A DNA stretch of 64,000 nucleotides, taken from assembly GCA_031835245.1 (NCBI GenBank), contig JAVKOQ010000073.1, positions 10,001 through 74,000 of the forward strand. Reading direction: 5' to 3'. Within the stretch, counting starts at the first letter, position 1; every line of letters begins with the position of its first letter. The DNA comes from Balamuthia mandrillaris. Lineage: Eukaryota > Discosea > Longamoebia > Balamuthiidae. The notes beneath the pieces were generated by a model. That model did no database searches. It was not told the DNA's origin and saw nothing but the letters and a program-made list of their open reading frames with translations. The position numbers were made by a program, and so were the translations under genes. Below, piece by piece: positions 14,452-25,344 of this stretch.

Positions 14452-15398
14452 ATGGAGGTGGTCCCGTCTGAACGAAAGAGAAAGAGAAACATCGACGAGG
14501 ACGATGAATCGGCGGTGGCGGCGCTTAGGTCAGACCATCCGGTTGTAGAGGAGGACAAAAAGAAAACAAGGACGTTTGATGTGCAGTCTGCCAAAGCCGG
14601 TACCATACCTCCTATTTTTTCCCTTAATCATAAGATTATTCACCGCGATGATAAAGAGAGGCGACTAGTGGCAGTTGGCAAGCCAGCACCTTTCTTTGAG
14701 GCGGACGCAGTCCTTGGAGAAGAGTTTACCGCAATAAGACTTTCTGACTTCAGAGGTTTGGCGCTTCAGATTTGTTCCCCCAACATTTGTTAACACTTGT
14801 ACTGCTTGTTGCTTTGCAACGAAGGCAAGTACTTAGTTCTTTTCTTTTACCCCTTGGACTTTACGTTTGTTTGTCCAACGGAAATCCTTGCATTCAGCGA
14901 TCGCATTGATGAGTTTCGCCAGCTGAACTGCCAAGTGGTGGGCGTGTCAGTTGATAGCAAGTACTCCCACCTAGCCTGGATTAACACGCCAAGGCAGCAT
15001 GGCGGGCTTGGTGAGTTTGCTGCTCATATCACCACCCCATAGGTATCACTGATTTGAAAGTTAACGCTACTACTGGTGTTGCAGGAGGGGAGCTAGCTTT
15101 TCCTTTGGCCTCGGATTTAACGCACAGCATATCGAGGAACTACGGTGTTTATCTGGAGGAAGCGGGACACAGTTTGCGTGGTCTATTCATCATCAACAGA
15201 GAAGGGCAAGTTATGCATATTACCATGAATGCGCCTCCTGTTGGCAGAAATGTGGATGAGACTCTGCGTCTGGTGCAAGCCTTTCAGTACGCAGAAGAAC
15301 ATGGCGAAGTGTGTCCGGCCAATTGGACCCCAGGAAAAGCAACCATAAAGCCAGATCCACAAAGCAGCAAGGCTTTCTTTTCTTCCCTTTCTTCTTGA
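14452..15398 (+). CDS. Typical 2-Cys peroxiredoxin with basic N-terminal extension
   Basis: A thiol peroxidase that reduces hydrogen peroxide and organic hydroperoxides. Exons 14452-14755, 14825-15010 and 15085-15398 join in phase. The peroxidatic cysteine sits in [19 protein letters not shown] and the resolving cysteine in [14 protein letters not shown], so this is the typical 2-Cys (Prx1/AhpC) class. The conserved segment [22 protein letters not shown] is complete. About 80 residues precede the fold, including a basic run (RKRKRN) followed by an acidic run. The extension could be a nuclear-localisation signal; it does not look like a transit peptide. The C-terminus continues past the usual YF motif with a Ser-rich end. 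Confidence 0.93.
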
Positions 15399-15485
15399 TT
15401 GCAACTGCTTAGCTCTTTATTCCACTTCTTTTTTTTTTCAATCAAAAATTGAAAACGCGCGAGCAGGGAGTCGAACTCACAACGT

Positions 15486-15944
15486 ATGGACTCAATTCCC
15501 GCCTTTTTTTTGGAGGAAACTGAAAAAACAAAACTTTCCGTTGAAAAAAAGAACCCAAGCAAAGAAGTTGTAGACTACACAAAACAGAGCGCTGCTGCTG
15601 CTGCTGCTGCTGGGGAGGAAGGCCAAGCCCGTGGCAGCAGAGGTACATACAATCCTTCGCTGAGGTCTGCTTTTGTCCCTTTCCCTGCGTTCGTTCTGGC
15701 TCGCCGCGGTATCAACGTTGGTTTGACTCCTCAACCACCAGCACGTACGGTAGTGGAGAAGACCCCCTTTGTTTGCTGGAATAATCTTGGAAAACGCGGC
15801 AGAGGTACGTCTCTTCTGTGCGCACGCAGCTCAACAGAGCACATTTCAGCTAATTTGGCACCCAACTCGATCCCATTGAAGATTCTCTCGCTCAAAAATA
15901 CCGTTGCAAACTACCTGAATCCAAGTTTACGGGCACTTGCGTAA
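15486..15944 (+). CDS. Uncertain open frame between peroxiredoxin and SANT genes
   Basis: A 152-codon ATG-initiated frame (MDSIPAFFLEE) with an Ala run (GCT)n and a Pro/Arg-containing second half. Two internal AGAG|GTAC donors and several CAG acceptors leave open that it is one or two exons of a small gene. A second frame, open without an ATG from 15854 to 16099, has a Cys-spaced pattern (RCKL, GTCVK, KTCDG, ISCRK) and overlaps the SANT start in another frame. No family is recognised. It could be 5' sequence of the SANT gene. Confidence 0.25.
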   Translation: MDSIPAFFLEETEKTKLSVEKKNPSKEVVDYTKQSAAAAAAAGEEGQARGSRGTYNPSLRSAFVPFPAFVLARRGINVGLTPQPPARTVVEKTPFVCWNNLGKRGRGTSLLCARSSTEHISANLAPNSIPLKILSLKNTVANYLNPSLRALA

Positions 15945-15980
15945 AGGGAGAGACACCTTTCATCAACGTTAAAACCTGCG

Positions 15981-16465
15981 ATGGAGACAAAATATCCTGC
16001 AGAAAAGGGGGCGTCATCCCTTCACAGACCTTCCGGCTACCTCAAATCTTACGCGGTTTGGGAGCTAGGCGAAATAGAACGCTTTGGGATAGCGCTTAAG
16101 CTCTTTGGCCGCAACTATCAAAAGATGAGCAGCTACATAGAAACAAAAGATTATGATCAGGTACGACGTTGCTTGGTATATGCGCGCCCCTCTTCCCCCA
16201 TTTCTTACTTTTTAGCATTTGCTCTTGCACCCAGGTGCGGCAGTTTGCCTACAGAGTCCTCAGAGAGATCAATGAGGTGTTGTCTGGGAGTGGTGGACAG
16301 AGCCTTCAGAAAGAGCAAATGCAGAAAGGTATTCTATTGTTCTTTGACCTCAAACGGCAGTTCAAGCTTGCCCTGAATGCTCCTGCTTCCAAAGTTCTCT
16401 CGGCCGAGGACTTTCAACGATTTCAGCAAAAGCTTACTTCTAGGTTTCATTCTCTCTCCCTCTCC

Positions 16466-16519
<54 letters not shown>

Positions 16520-18763
16520 CATTCTTCTCTTGCAAATTTCTCTGACGGTTCTTTTCCTTCGTTGCAGCGTCCTTTCTTGCAGTGAGGCAGAAAAGAAAAC
16601 AAGTGATACGGACGGTCCTTCGTCAGTGGAAGAGCAATTAAAGCAAAGTGATTGTAGCACTCACCCCAAAGAGGTTCCAAACACGTCAATGACACCTTTG
16701 CCGAAACGCTTTACCTTACAATTAGTACCCAAGAATGAAACTGTGATGCAAGAAGTAGCTGCAGCTGGATATAACCCAATGCTACAGTATGTATCTTCTT
16801 CTCAGCCACCTTTAGTTGCAAATGTTTACCCATCCATCCATCTGTCCATCCACTAATCTCTTTACAAAGGTTGACCTATCCTTCAAAGCGACCCATTTCG
16901 TTCATCATCCGCCACATAACGAAAAAGTGGGTTCGCTTTGCGCACGGAAAAGAAAGATGCATAGCCTCCAAACCAATTCGGTTGTATCCTCCAGAGGCTC
17001 CTCAACACGAGGGCTGGGGCTCTGATCAACCAGATGTTCCCTCCGCTTCTGTCTACCGATACCTGGGCTGTCCCCGCATTATGCGTCTTTGCTATGATTG
17101 GGGAGTGAAGTCATGTGAGCCTGCCCCGCCGTCCACCGTGCAGAGTACAGCCTTCCACGTGGCGTTAGGACCTAATAACTCCTCCCAACCGGCATCCACA
17201 TCTTCCCGCCCTGCGCAAAACTCAGCCACCTCCACCATCAACTCTGCCACCACTGCCACTAGTCTTCAGCAACTGCCTTTTCCAGCATCGATACTAACTC
17301 ATCTGCCTGCTATTCCTTCCGGAACAGCACCTCTCCTCGCCACTACGTCAATGAATATTCTTCCGCAGAGCTTGCTGCTTTCCCTTAACAACGCCTCTTC
17401 GCTTTTCCCTTTCTTCCAACAATCATTGCCAACTCATTCGCAACTCCAACCTAAAGATTTGCGATCAAAGATTGCACTCAGCACCAAGCCTACCGTCTCC
17501 TCTACCGCTACAACCAGAACTTCAGCACCTGATGCTTCCGTCTCTTCCTCTGCTGTGACCAAGAATTCCTCCAAACCAACTGAACAACTTCCTTCTAATC
17601 TTCAAAGCTCATCGTTGGTGCATGTTGACAGCGACATTCTATCAGCGACGGAGGTAGCAGAAAACAGCGAACCAAGCAATAAGTCCAGAGGAGGAAACGT
17701 CATCCCTACGTTCACACTCGATGACTTTACAGTGGTTAAGCATGATAATTCTCCATCAACTCTCCCCAAATTAGCCTCTTCTCCACAATCCAACCACCAC
17801 TCCGCCCTTGCACCAAAATCTCCATCACCTCGCGTGCAGGCTGTCTTTGACCATAACCACAACAACAGCGCTTTCAAACGGGTGGCGCCCTCTTCTCCCT
17901 CTTCCCCCGACCTATTTGAGCGCTCCCTTACCTTTCCTCCGTTTGTCTCTCTGCTCACCCCACCACATCCGAACATCCGGCCCATAGCCACTCCTCTGCA
18001 CGGCAATAGCATTGGTGGAGGTAGCAGCAACCTCCGAGATAGGTTTTTGGGTACTCGCACTCCTGAAACACCTTCTCTTCTACTCTTCGAGGCAAGCAGG
18101 GACACCTTTCCGCTTGCCGATGAGGTTGAGGCCCAAGAATGCCAAGCCTACTACAACGGTTTCAACGACAGCAACAGTGGCTTTCCTTTTGAGAAATTAT
18201 TCCGAAAAGAAGAGGAGCCTTCACTCGATGACAGTTGTTCAACAGCCTCTCAGAAATCCATCTGTCGGCGGCTTCGTTTTGATGATACTCCCTCTAAGCC
18301 TACCGCCACCACAATATCGACTTCTTTCTCTCCTCCCACCAAACGACGACGGCGTGATCATGACCCAAAAGAACCACAAACCCTCTTTGACTCCCCAACC
18401 TCCATCTCCGCTGCCCCTTCTGATGCCGCCAACGACACCAACAGAAAACTTTCACCACGCATATCGTCTGACCGAAATAGCCTTGGCAGTAGCACCATCC
18501 GAGACTTCAGCCTGCTGCTCAACCCGAACAGCAACTTGGGGCTCGGTCTAACTGAGGATAGCTCAGATGGCTTTGGGAATAGCAACCTCCTTGGTAGTGC
18601 ATTTGCCAATGTCCTGGAATCAACAGACACCTCCCAGCAGCAGCCTCCCTCTTCATTGCACAATCTCCTCCAGCCTGATACGCCCAAAGTCAAAGTGGTC
18701 CGCAGCCTGGATTCTTTGCTTGAAGAGACCAACTCTAACAGCTGCTTTCCTTGGCTCAACTAA
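15981..18763 (+). CDS. CRAMP1/TKI1-like SANT-domain nuclear protein
   Basis: Exons 15981-16160, 16235-16443, 16568-16786 and 16870-18763 join in phase. Residues about 25-60 form a SANT/Myb-like fold (YAVWELGEIERFGIALKLFG...SYIETKDYDQVRQFAYRVLREI). Next comes a region like the plant TSL-kinase-interacting protein 1 and metazoan Cramped-like proteins: RFTLQLVPKNETVMQEV, then LTYPSKRPISFIIRHITKKW and IRLYPPEA. The C-terminal two-thirds is a long Ser/Thr/Pro-rich, probably disordered tail. In animals CRAMP1 is a nuclear regulator of linker histone genes; that role here is inferred from family only. The second intron carries a (CT)n tract. Confidence 0.75.
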
Positions 18764-19347
18764 CCTCCCCCCACCACTACCGCCATCCGTCATTTATCTC
18801 TCCTGTCTTGCATTCTTGTATTCATTTGTATCTGTATTCTCTTTCCGAACACGCTTTCACACAACATACACAAACTTTAAAGGCTTCTGGCACAAGTATC
18901 ACCTATGACACAAACAAACGAAAAATTGCCAACCACAAGCGAGCATTTATAACAGGGCGACGCAGGGAGTGAACAGCAGCTTTCTCTTCTTTCTCTTCTT
19001 CTCTTTTTCGTCCGAGGAGCCCCTTCTCTCTCTATAGCTAGGGGCTCTAAGCCCCAGGGGCCTCTAGCAGGCACTACTGCGCTATAGCTCTATCTCACTG
19101 AGATCTTGCTACAGAGCCCCTCCCCTGAGAAGCCCAGTGCGTGTAGTATGAGGGGTCATGCGTCCACAAAAAAAAGACCTTAGACCACAGCGGAGAGCAA
19201 GTACGACAGGAAGAGGGAGGAGGAGGGGGGAGGAGTACACCGCTGTTACAGGACAACCATTACAGGGCATTCCACTTTTGCTGGTGACTCGTTGCCCTCT
19301 TGCTTGCTTCTTCAAGAAATCCAAAGATTCAACCCAGTTGCCCAACA
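18764..19347. other. Intergenic spacer with inverted repeats, no gene seen
   Basis: This 584-bp spacer separates two same-strand genes. It holds a GGGGCTctaAGCCCC hairpin at 19040-19054, a second GGGGCCTCTAG arm, two CTATAG-containing arms (about 19032 and 19102), and an ATCTCactGAGAT dyad. It could be a structured non-coding transcript, a promoter with dyad sites, or chance. No protein-coding frame is supported before the ATG at 19348. Confidence 0.4.
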
Positions 19348-20794
19348 ATGGAGGAGAAGGAAAAGGAGGAGCTTCCGGTGTTAACAGGCCCGCTTCCTCC
19401 GGAGGAACAAGCGTTGCTGCCCGTTCCTCGCAAAACACGCGCCGCTACTGCCTCAAGTGCTCTCACCTCCACGGTAGCAACAGTTGGGGGTGGTAAGGAC
19501 ACAGCTAGCGGAGCGGTAGGTATGTCCTGGTTAAGCAGTTTCTTCGGGGCCACTTCTCCGCCAAACACCTCCTCTCCTCCCTTCACTTCCGCCAAAGCAT
19601 CTGCTCTGGCTGCTGCTACCTCCTCCTCTTCGCCTGGCGACGTGGAGGAAGCCGCAACAACGATGGGGAGCATCGCCATTCACACAGCAGCGTTGGACCT
19701 GAGCGAGTGTGTAAAGAAGGGCGTGTTGCTGTGCTCCCAAAAGGACAAGCGGCAGACGGAAAAGACTCGTTTTGCGTTGACAAAGACTCACCTTTGGGTT
19801 TACAGGCGTGACCACTTTACCCCGTTCATCGACTTGCGGACCCTCACCGACGTTTTTGCTGCGCAGAGTGGCAACAGCGGCGGACCCTCACCCAATAAAC
19901 AGCAACCTGACAACAAGCAAGCAAGTCCCATCAGTTCTACCAACGAGGAAGCACCGGAAGAAATGAGCATAACGCCCATGGAGACCGCTGAATGTAACTG
20001 TGGAGGTACGGAAGGCTGCCAAGTTTGTGATGCTCTTCTCTCTGATAAAAAAGCCAAAGAAAAAGACAACGATGATGAAGCGCCGCAAGTTAGGCGAACC
20101 AACTCCAACTCAGCGGTACCCATGGCCTATGTGGCTCAGCACCACCATCACCACATTCGTATGAGCAAACTTCTCCCAACCAAATCAGGTACACCCTCCA
20201 AAGACCAGGAAAGCGTGCTCACGAAAGTCACTAAATACGTCTTGGATCGGAAGCCGAGTCCCTCCTCTCCTCTATCTGCTCTTGTAGAGGGCACAACTTC
20301 ACTCCAGGTACTCGATACCTCTGCTAGCTCTACATCTAGTTCATCATCCGCTTCTCCCTCTTCATTGGTGGTTTCTTCCTCCACCTCTTCGCTGGTCGTT
20401 CCATCCTCCTCTACAATAACTCCTAAGAATGGGCAGGCATCGGGCTCCCTCCCTTCTTCCTCTGCCAACTCTTGGACAGGATGGCTCTTCCCAGATAGTG
20501 CTGCTGATAGCAAGCGGCAAGACAAAAGATCCAAAGCAAAACCTTGGTGGAGCGTTTCAAGTGACAACCACTCCACCCTCAGCAGTGGCAAGACTGTAGC
20601 AGGGCAGCAACCTCTCGGTCAGTTATTTCATTTTGTAGTGATAACAACCAGAAGGGACTTCACTGCTGGCAACCTTTACATCCGTTTTTCGACACCCGAT
20701 GTTCGCAATCGTGACGAATGGATTCGTGCCATCAAAGCTTGCACCATCTCCCTCCCAGATTCTCTTATGGGAATCCAGGTTACTTACCCGTTCT

Positions 20795-20830
<36 letters not shown>

Positions 20831-21499
20831 GTGCTCTTGAGTTGTCTTAATCTTAATCTTGTTCCTGTGGAAATGCAAAAGCAACAATTTGAGACGGAGA
20901 TCTTGGAGCTTGCACAGCAAGACGCTGCGGATACTTCAGCTGCACCCCTAGTTGAGAGCGGAGGTGGCACCAACGAAATTAAACACGCTGCAACTTTTCT
21001 GAAAACGAGGAAACTAGAGGAACAAAATGAACTCAAACGGAGAAAGCAGCTTGGCTTGGCAGAAGCCAAGCTTACTCTTCTGGAACTTATAACGAGCAAA
21101 GGCTATAGCGCAGAAGAGCATAAAGTAATCACCCAAGATGGCTACATCTTAACTTTGCATCGCATCCCTCGCAACAAGGAGGAGACACAGCGTTGGGGCA
21201 AAGTCAACAACAAGCCTGTTGTCTTTTTGATGCATGGTCTCCTCGATTGTAGCGTTACTTGGATTTTAGGGCGTGAAGCCGAGTCTCTTGCTTTCATATT
21301 GTCAACACATGGGTTTGTTTTGATGTTACAAGTTTTTTTTTCCTTCCTTATGTTCCTTTGCCTTTAATGTTCCTTACCGGCTGCAACTGATACTTTGCTT
21401 AGGTATGATGTATGGATGGGAAATTCACGTGGTAACCGTTATAGCAGGGAACACATCTCACTTAGCGTGGACCAGGATGCTTTCTGGCAGTAACCTTTG

Positions 21500-21541
<42 letters not shown>

Positions 21542-22830
21542 ACGTGAGCTCATCAGCGAACTTTATACTTAGATTCAACAGAGATCATTTGGTGGAGGAC
21601 GCAGCAGCTAGTATAGACTACATTTTGGAGACAACGAAACAAAAGCACTTGACGTACATAGGACATTCGCAAGGCACAAATATAGCATTTGCCCTGTTGA
21701 CCAGCCGACCTTCATTTCGTTCCAAATTGAACCTATTTGTGGCACTGGCGCCTGCTGTTTACGTACAAAACCATAAAAGTAAAATGCTGAGTTATCTTTC
21801 TGGTATCAAGACGGATCGCCTTTTCCAACTGATGGGCATTCAACAGTTTATGGGGGTACGTGTTTGCCTCTCAGTCTTGCGTTCAGTAAGTAGTAAATAG
21901 CAGATGTAATGACTTACTTTCGGCTGTCTTAACAACATAAACTTTAGACTGGAATGGGATTTGCCAACGCCAGAGCTCCGATGCTTGTTCTAAATTCTCC
22001 TCGTTTATCCAAATGGGTGGCTCAAACGGTCTTCAAAGCACTGTGCGGATGGAATCCTGATGACAACTTTGGTATGGACCGGTTTCCGATCCTGGCTGCG
22101 CATCAACCTGGAGGCACCAGCGTTCTCGTTATGGCTCACTGGTAAGCTTTTTTTTCTTTCTTCTTTGTTGCTTACCTTAGCAACTTTTGTTCTCTTTTCT
22201 TGTTTTTGTTTGTTTGTTTGTTTGTGTTGTTTTTTTTTTTCTGTCACAGAAGTTTGCTGCAGGTCACTAATTTTGGTTCATAGGGCACAAGCGGTGCGAA
22301 CAGGAAGATTCTGTAGATATGACCACGGACCAAAGAAGAACATGGAAATCTACAACAGCACAGAGCCGCCCTCCTATCAGATAAGCCAGCTAGCCAATGT
22401 CCCGTTGGCCATCTTCTATGGCGGACAGGACAAACTGACTACTCCAGAGGACGTGGAGCGGCTGCTGCGTGAGTTGCCACATCCACCAGCCTATGTCCAG
22501 TTCGAGCAGGAGTACGCCCATCTGGACTTTGTATGGGGAGTGGATGCCTGCGTCAAGATCTACCCAAAGATTTGCGAGCTGGCTTCACACTTTACCCAGC
22601 TTCAGGAAGACGCTTTACAGCGGTTACAATCCCAACAACAGGATGCTGCTGTCGATGATGGTAGAGATGGTGGTAATGGTAGCTACGGTGTCGAAATGGA
22701 GGAGATGGAAAAGCAGAAGGAAAAAGTGACAGAAGAAGAAAAAAAGCTAAACGAAGAGATGGGAGGAAGGGATACCAATGCAGCAAAGGGCGAGCATAAG
22801 GTAGTTATGATGGACATGTCGTCCAGCTGA
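19348..22830 (+). CDS. PH domain-lysosomal acid lipase fusion protein
   Basis: Exon 1 (19348-20778) encodes a Ser-rich protein with a split pleckstrin-homology domain. Strands [14 protein letters not shown]...[13 protein letters not shown] lie near residue 115-150, and the end ([23 protein letters not shown]) lies near residue 430-470, separated by a disordered loop of about 280 residues. A phase-0 intron (20779-20881) joins it to an acid-lipase domain: N-terminal AB-hydro-lipase segment ([20 protein letters not shown]), oxyanion loop [23 protein letters not shown], nucleophile GHSQGT, catalytic Asp in [10 protein letters not shown] and His in YAHLDFVWG. Other introns begin at 21312, 21489, 21856 and 22142. 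An acidic/Lys-rich tail ends the protein. It has no signal peptide, so it is probably cytosolic and phosphoinositide-directed rather than lysosomal. Confidence 0.82.
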
Positions 22831-22919
22831 TGATGCCTTGCGGAAAAAGAAAAGAAAGAAAAAGTACAGCACGAACTTTTATTCATTCAATTGGAGGCAC
22901 ACGTTCATGAGGGGAGAGA

Positions 22920-24315
22920 TCATGCTGCCCACTTTTCAGGGACGGAAGAAGGTTGTGAAGAGGAGGGCATGTTTTGTGGCCGAAAGAGAAGGGCTAGGAG
23001 GGCATCCCGATGGGATAGCTCTGCCGGAAACCAAAACTCTCTTGCCAACAGCAGCTGCTCCAGCACCAGCCGTTCTCTTTGTGTGGCCGAGTCAACCAAT
23101 CCCAAAAGTAGCGACACCAATCCCCGTCGCTCCTGTTGGCTCTCCTTAGCTGCTGCCATTTTTTCTTTGCCTTTGCTCGTTGAAGTACTCGTGTTTTCTT
23201 CCTCCTTGTCTTCAGGTTGTTGTTGTTGTTGTTCATCATCCCATCCACCCATTTGCTGCAAGAGCTCGAGAAGAACTCCTGTCACTATCTCCAAGAACTG
23301 GTCCTTCCGTGACAACCTCTTTTTATCAAGGCCTTGGGCGTGGCGGATGTCCTTGTTGATGTCCAGGAATACGCGGGTGGTTTGCTTTGCTTCTTCGTCT
23401 CCTGTCACTGCTGGCGGCAGATACCTCAGCACGATGTACAAGTCCCTTTGCTGTTCATCACCCAACGCGGCCACCAACGATGCCAAGAACGGTACCACTC
23501 CATCGCTGCTTCCTAACTGCCATTAGAGGAACCAACACAGCAGAAGAAAAGATGACAAAGAAAGATGGTGTGTGTGGTTGGTTAGGCTTTATGGGTGAGG
23601 TTGAAGGAACCGTGAGAAATGAAGTAAAAGAAAGAGGACAAACCTTTTCGGAACTAAGCTCGTGTTTCACTCTACCCCGACGCTCCCAATTGAGAATGGT
23701 CCGCACAATGGCTACCCGCAGAAGTTGTTGCTCTTCTTGCTGTTTTCTCTCTGTCAAGCTCAACTGCGACAACGGGACTGGAGAGGAGGAACTGTCACGC
23801 AGAACCTCCAACACTCTCTCAAACTCGAGCAAGAGGTTGCCTTTGTTGGTAGCTACCTCTTTTCTCACAGCCTCTATTATGCTCAAAATGAGCGTAGCTT
23901 GCTCCAGCTCCCCCATTCTTTCAGGCTGTTGCTTTTGCGGTTGTCGTTTCTGCTGCTGCGCTGGAGAAGAAGGACTTCTTGGGGCAGCAGCCACCAGCAA
24001 AGAGGTAGGCGTGGCAGGAGCGGCTTCTGCTGCTGGTGCTTGGGTTGATCTCTGGCCTCGGGTGGGCAGGTCTTCCTCCAATGATCTGCCCTCTTCATCG
24101 TCAAACACGGACGCGGCTGTTCCAAACAGGTCAGGCTGGAGAGTAGGGGCGCACCTGCTGAATAACCTCCCCCACCAGCTCATCCTGAGCTGCCCTCTTC
24201 TTTTCGTTTCTGTTCTTTGTTTTTTGTTGCTTTGGGGGAACTTGTGCACAGGTTCTACACGAATGGTCTCCTTAGAGGCCTCCTTAAAATAAAAACGGCA
24301 ATCTCTTTTTTCCAT
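22920..24315 (-). CDS. Helical protein of unknown function
   Basis: Two exons, about 24315-23652 and 23516-22920, are joined in phase (HELSSEK then LGSSDGVVPFL). The first in-frame ATG is 24315; MSWWGRLFSRC at 24183 is an equally good start with the better-conserved look. The protein is rich in amphipathic helices (LILSIIEAVRKEVATNKGNL, FLASLVAALGDEQQRDLYIV, LVSLLLGLVDSATQRERLVL), like an armadillo/HEAT-type or adaptor helical scaffold, interrupted by Pro/Gln and poly-Gln/Glu linkers. There is no TM helix or signal peptide. No family is recognised. It converges with the PH-lipase gene, with 89 bp between stop codons. Confidence 0.65.
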
Positions 24316-24451
24316 TTTCTTTCTTTATTCATTTGTTGATCATCAGTAGCAGCCAAAGCAAGCCAAAAGGCCCCCTCTTCCCCACTGCTCCCCGTCGTAG
24401 CGGTAGCACCAAGCATTTGACCAGGGAAGAAAAACCAGTTCTTTTTTTTTG

Positions 24452-24480
24452 TGCACGCACACACACACACACACACACAC
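24452..24480. repeat. (CA)n microsatellite directly before a start codon
   Basis: A CA dinucleotide run ends 4 nt upstream of the ATG at 24485 in the Gly/Pro-rich gene, so it would lie in the 5' UTR. Length changes would alter leader sequence without affecting the protein. Confidence 0.8.
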
Positions 24481-24484
24481 ATAA

Positions 24485-25143
24485 ATGTCCTATCAGTATC
24501 CCCCACCCCCAACCTCTGGCGGAGCGGACTTCTTCGCGCCGCCTGCTCCCTCCTCCGGGGGCTTTTACGGAAGCGGCGGGGCTCCTGGCAGCGGAGGCAG
24601 CCCTTACCCACCACCTCAGTTCCAGTACCCTCCCCCTTCCCAAGGAGGAGGCATGGCTTACCCTCCTCCCCCTGACATGTCAGGTATGGGCATGGGTATG
24701 GGCATGGGCGGTGGTTTTCCTCCTGCGCCCGACTTTGGGATGGGTGGTGGTTTCCCTCCATCCTCAGGAGGCTTCGCACCCCCTCCTATGGCCGCTGGCG
24801 GCGCTGGTTATGGCAGCGGTGGTTTCCCTCCCATGGACCCTTATGCGGCCCCTCCCATGGCCATGGGTGGTTACCCTCCTGGTGCGCCCTCCTCTTTTTA
24901 TTGCTTTTTCTTTCCTTTAGCGCTGCTTACTTGTTGGTTGTTACTTTTTTTTTGCAGACGGTGTTGCCGTTGGTGGTGAAGACTATGATCGTGGTTTGAT
25001 GAAACACATGAAACTGAAAAAGATGAAGAAAGGTTAACCTTCTTTTCTCTCTCTCTCTCTCTCTCATTTGATCACAACAACTCACGTCGTCCCTTCTATC
25101 AGGTGGTAAAAAAGTAGGTAAAAAGATCAAGAAGGCATTCTAA
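24485..25143 (+). CDS. Gly/Pro/Met-rich small protein with basic tail
   Basis: Exons 24485-24881, 24958-25032 and 25103-25143 join in phase. About 130 residues of PPPP, GG and YPPP repeats with a Met/Gly section (GMGMGMGMGGGF) are followed by a short acidic patch (GGEDYDRG) and a Lys-rich tail (KKMKKGGKKVGKKIKKAF). The layout resembles plant glycine-proline-rich proteins and other disordered tails that bind membranes or RNA. No enzymatic domain is present. The Lys tail may bind acidic lipids or nucleic acid. A (CT)n tract lies in the last intron. Confidence 0.75.
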
Positions 25144-25344
25144 AGCAACAGCAATGGCGGTGGTTAGTTGTGGATACAGCCAAACAAACGGAGGAAGAAA
25201 GACAAACGCAAGAAGAGAAGCAGCAGCGGTGGCATAATATTGTATAAAATAAGCAATAGGAAGTAAATGCGGTTGAACCTGACTGTAATCGAATGGAGAA
25301 CACTTTGTTGCCTATTCTAACGTTTACGCATGCTAGTTCTCGTG

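Noticed and set aside
15455-15500. tRNA-like T-arm on the minus strand (GAGTTCGACTC)
   Set aside because: No matching acceptor strand, D-arm or anticodon arm is found within a normal or intron-containing tRNA length.
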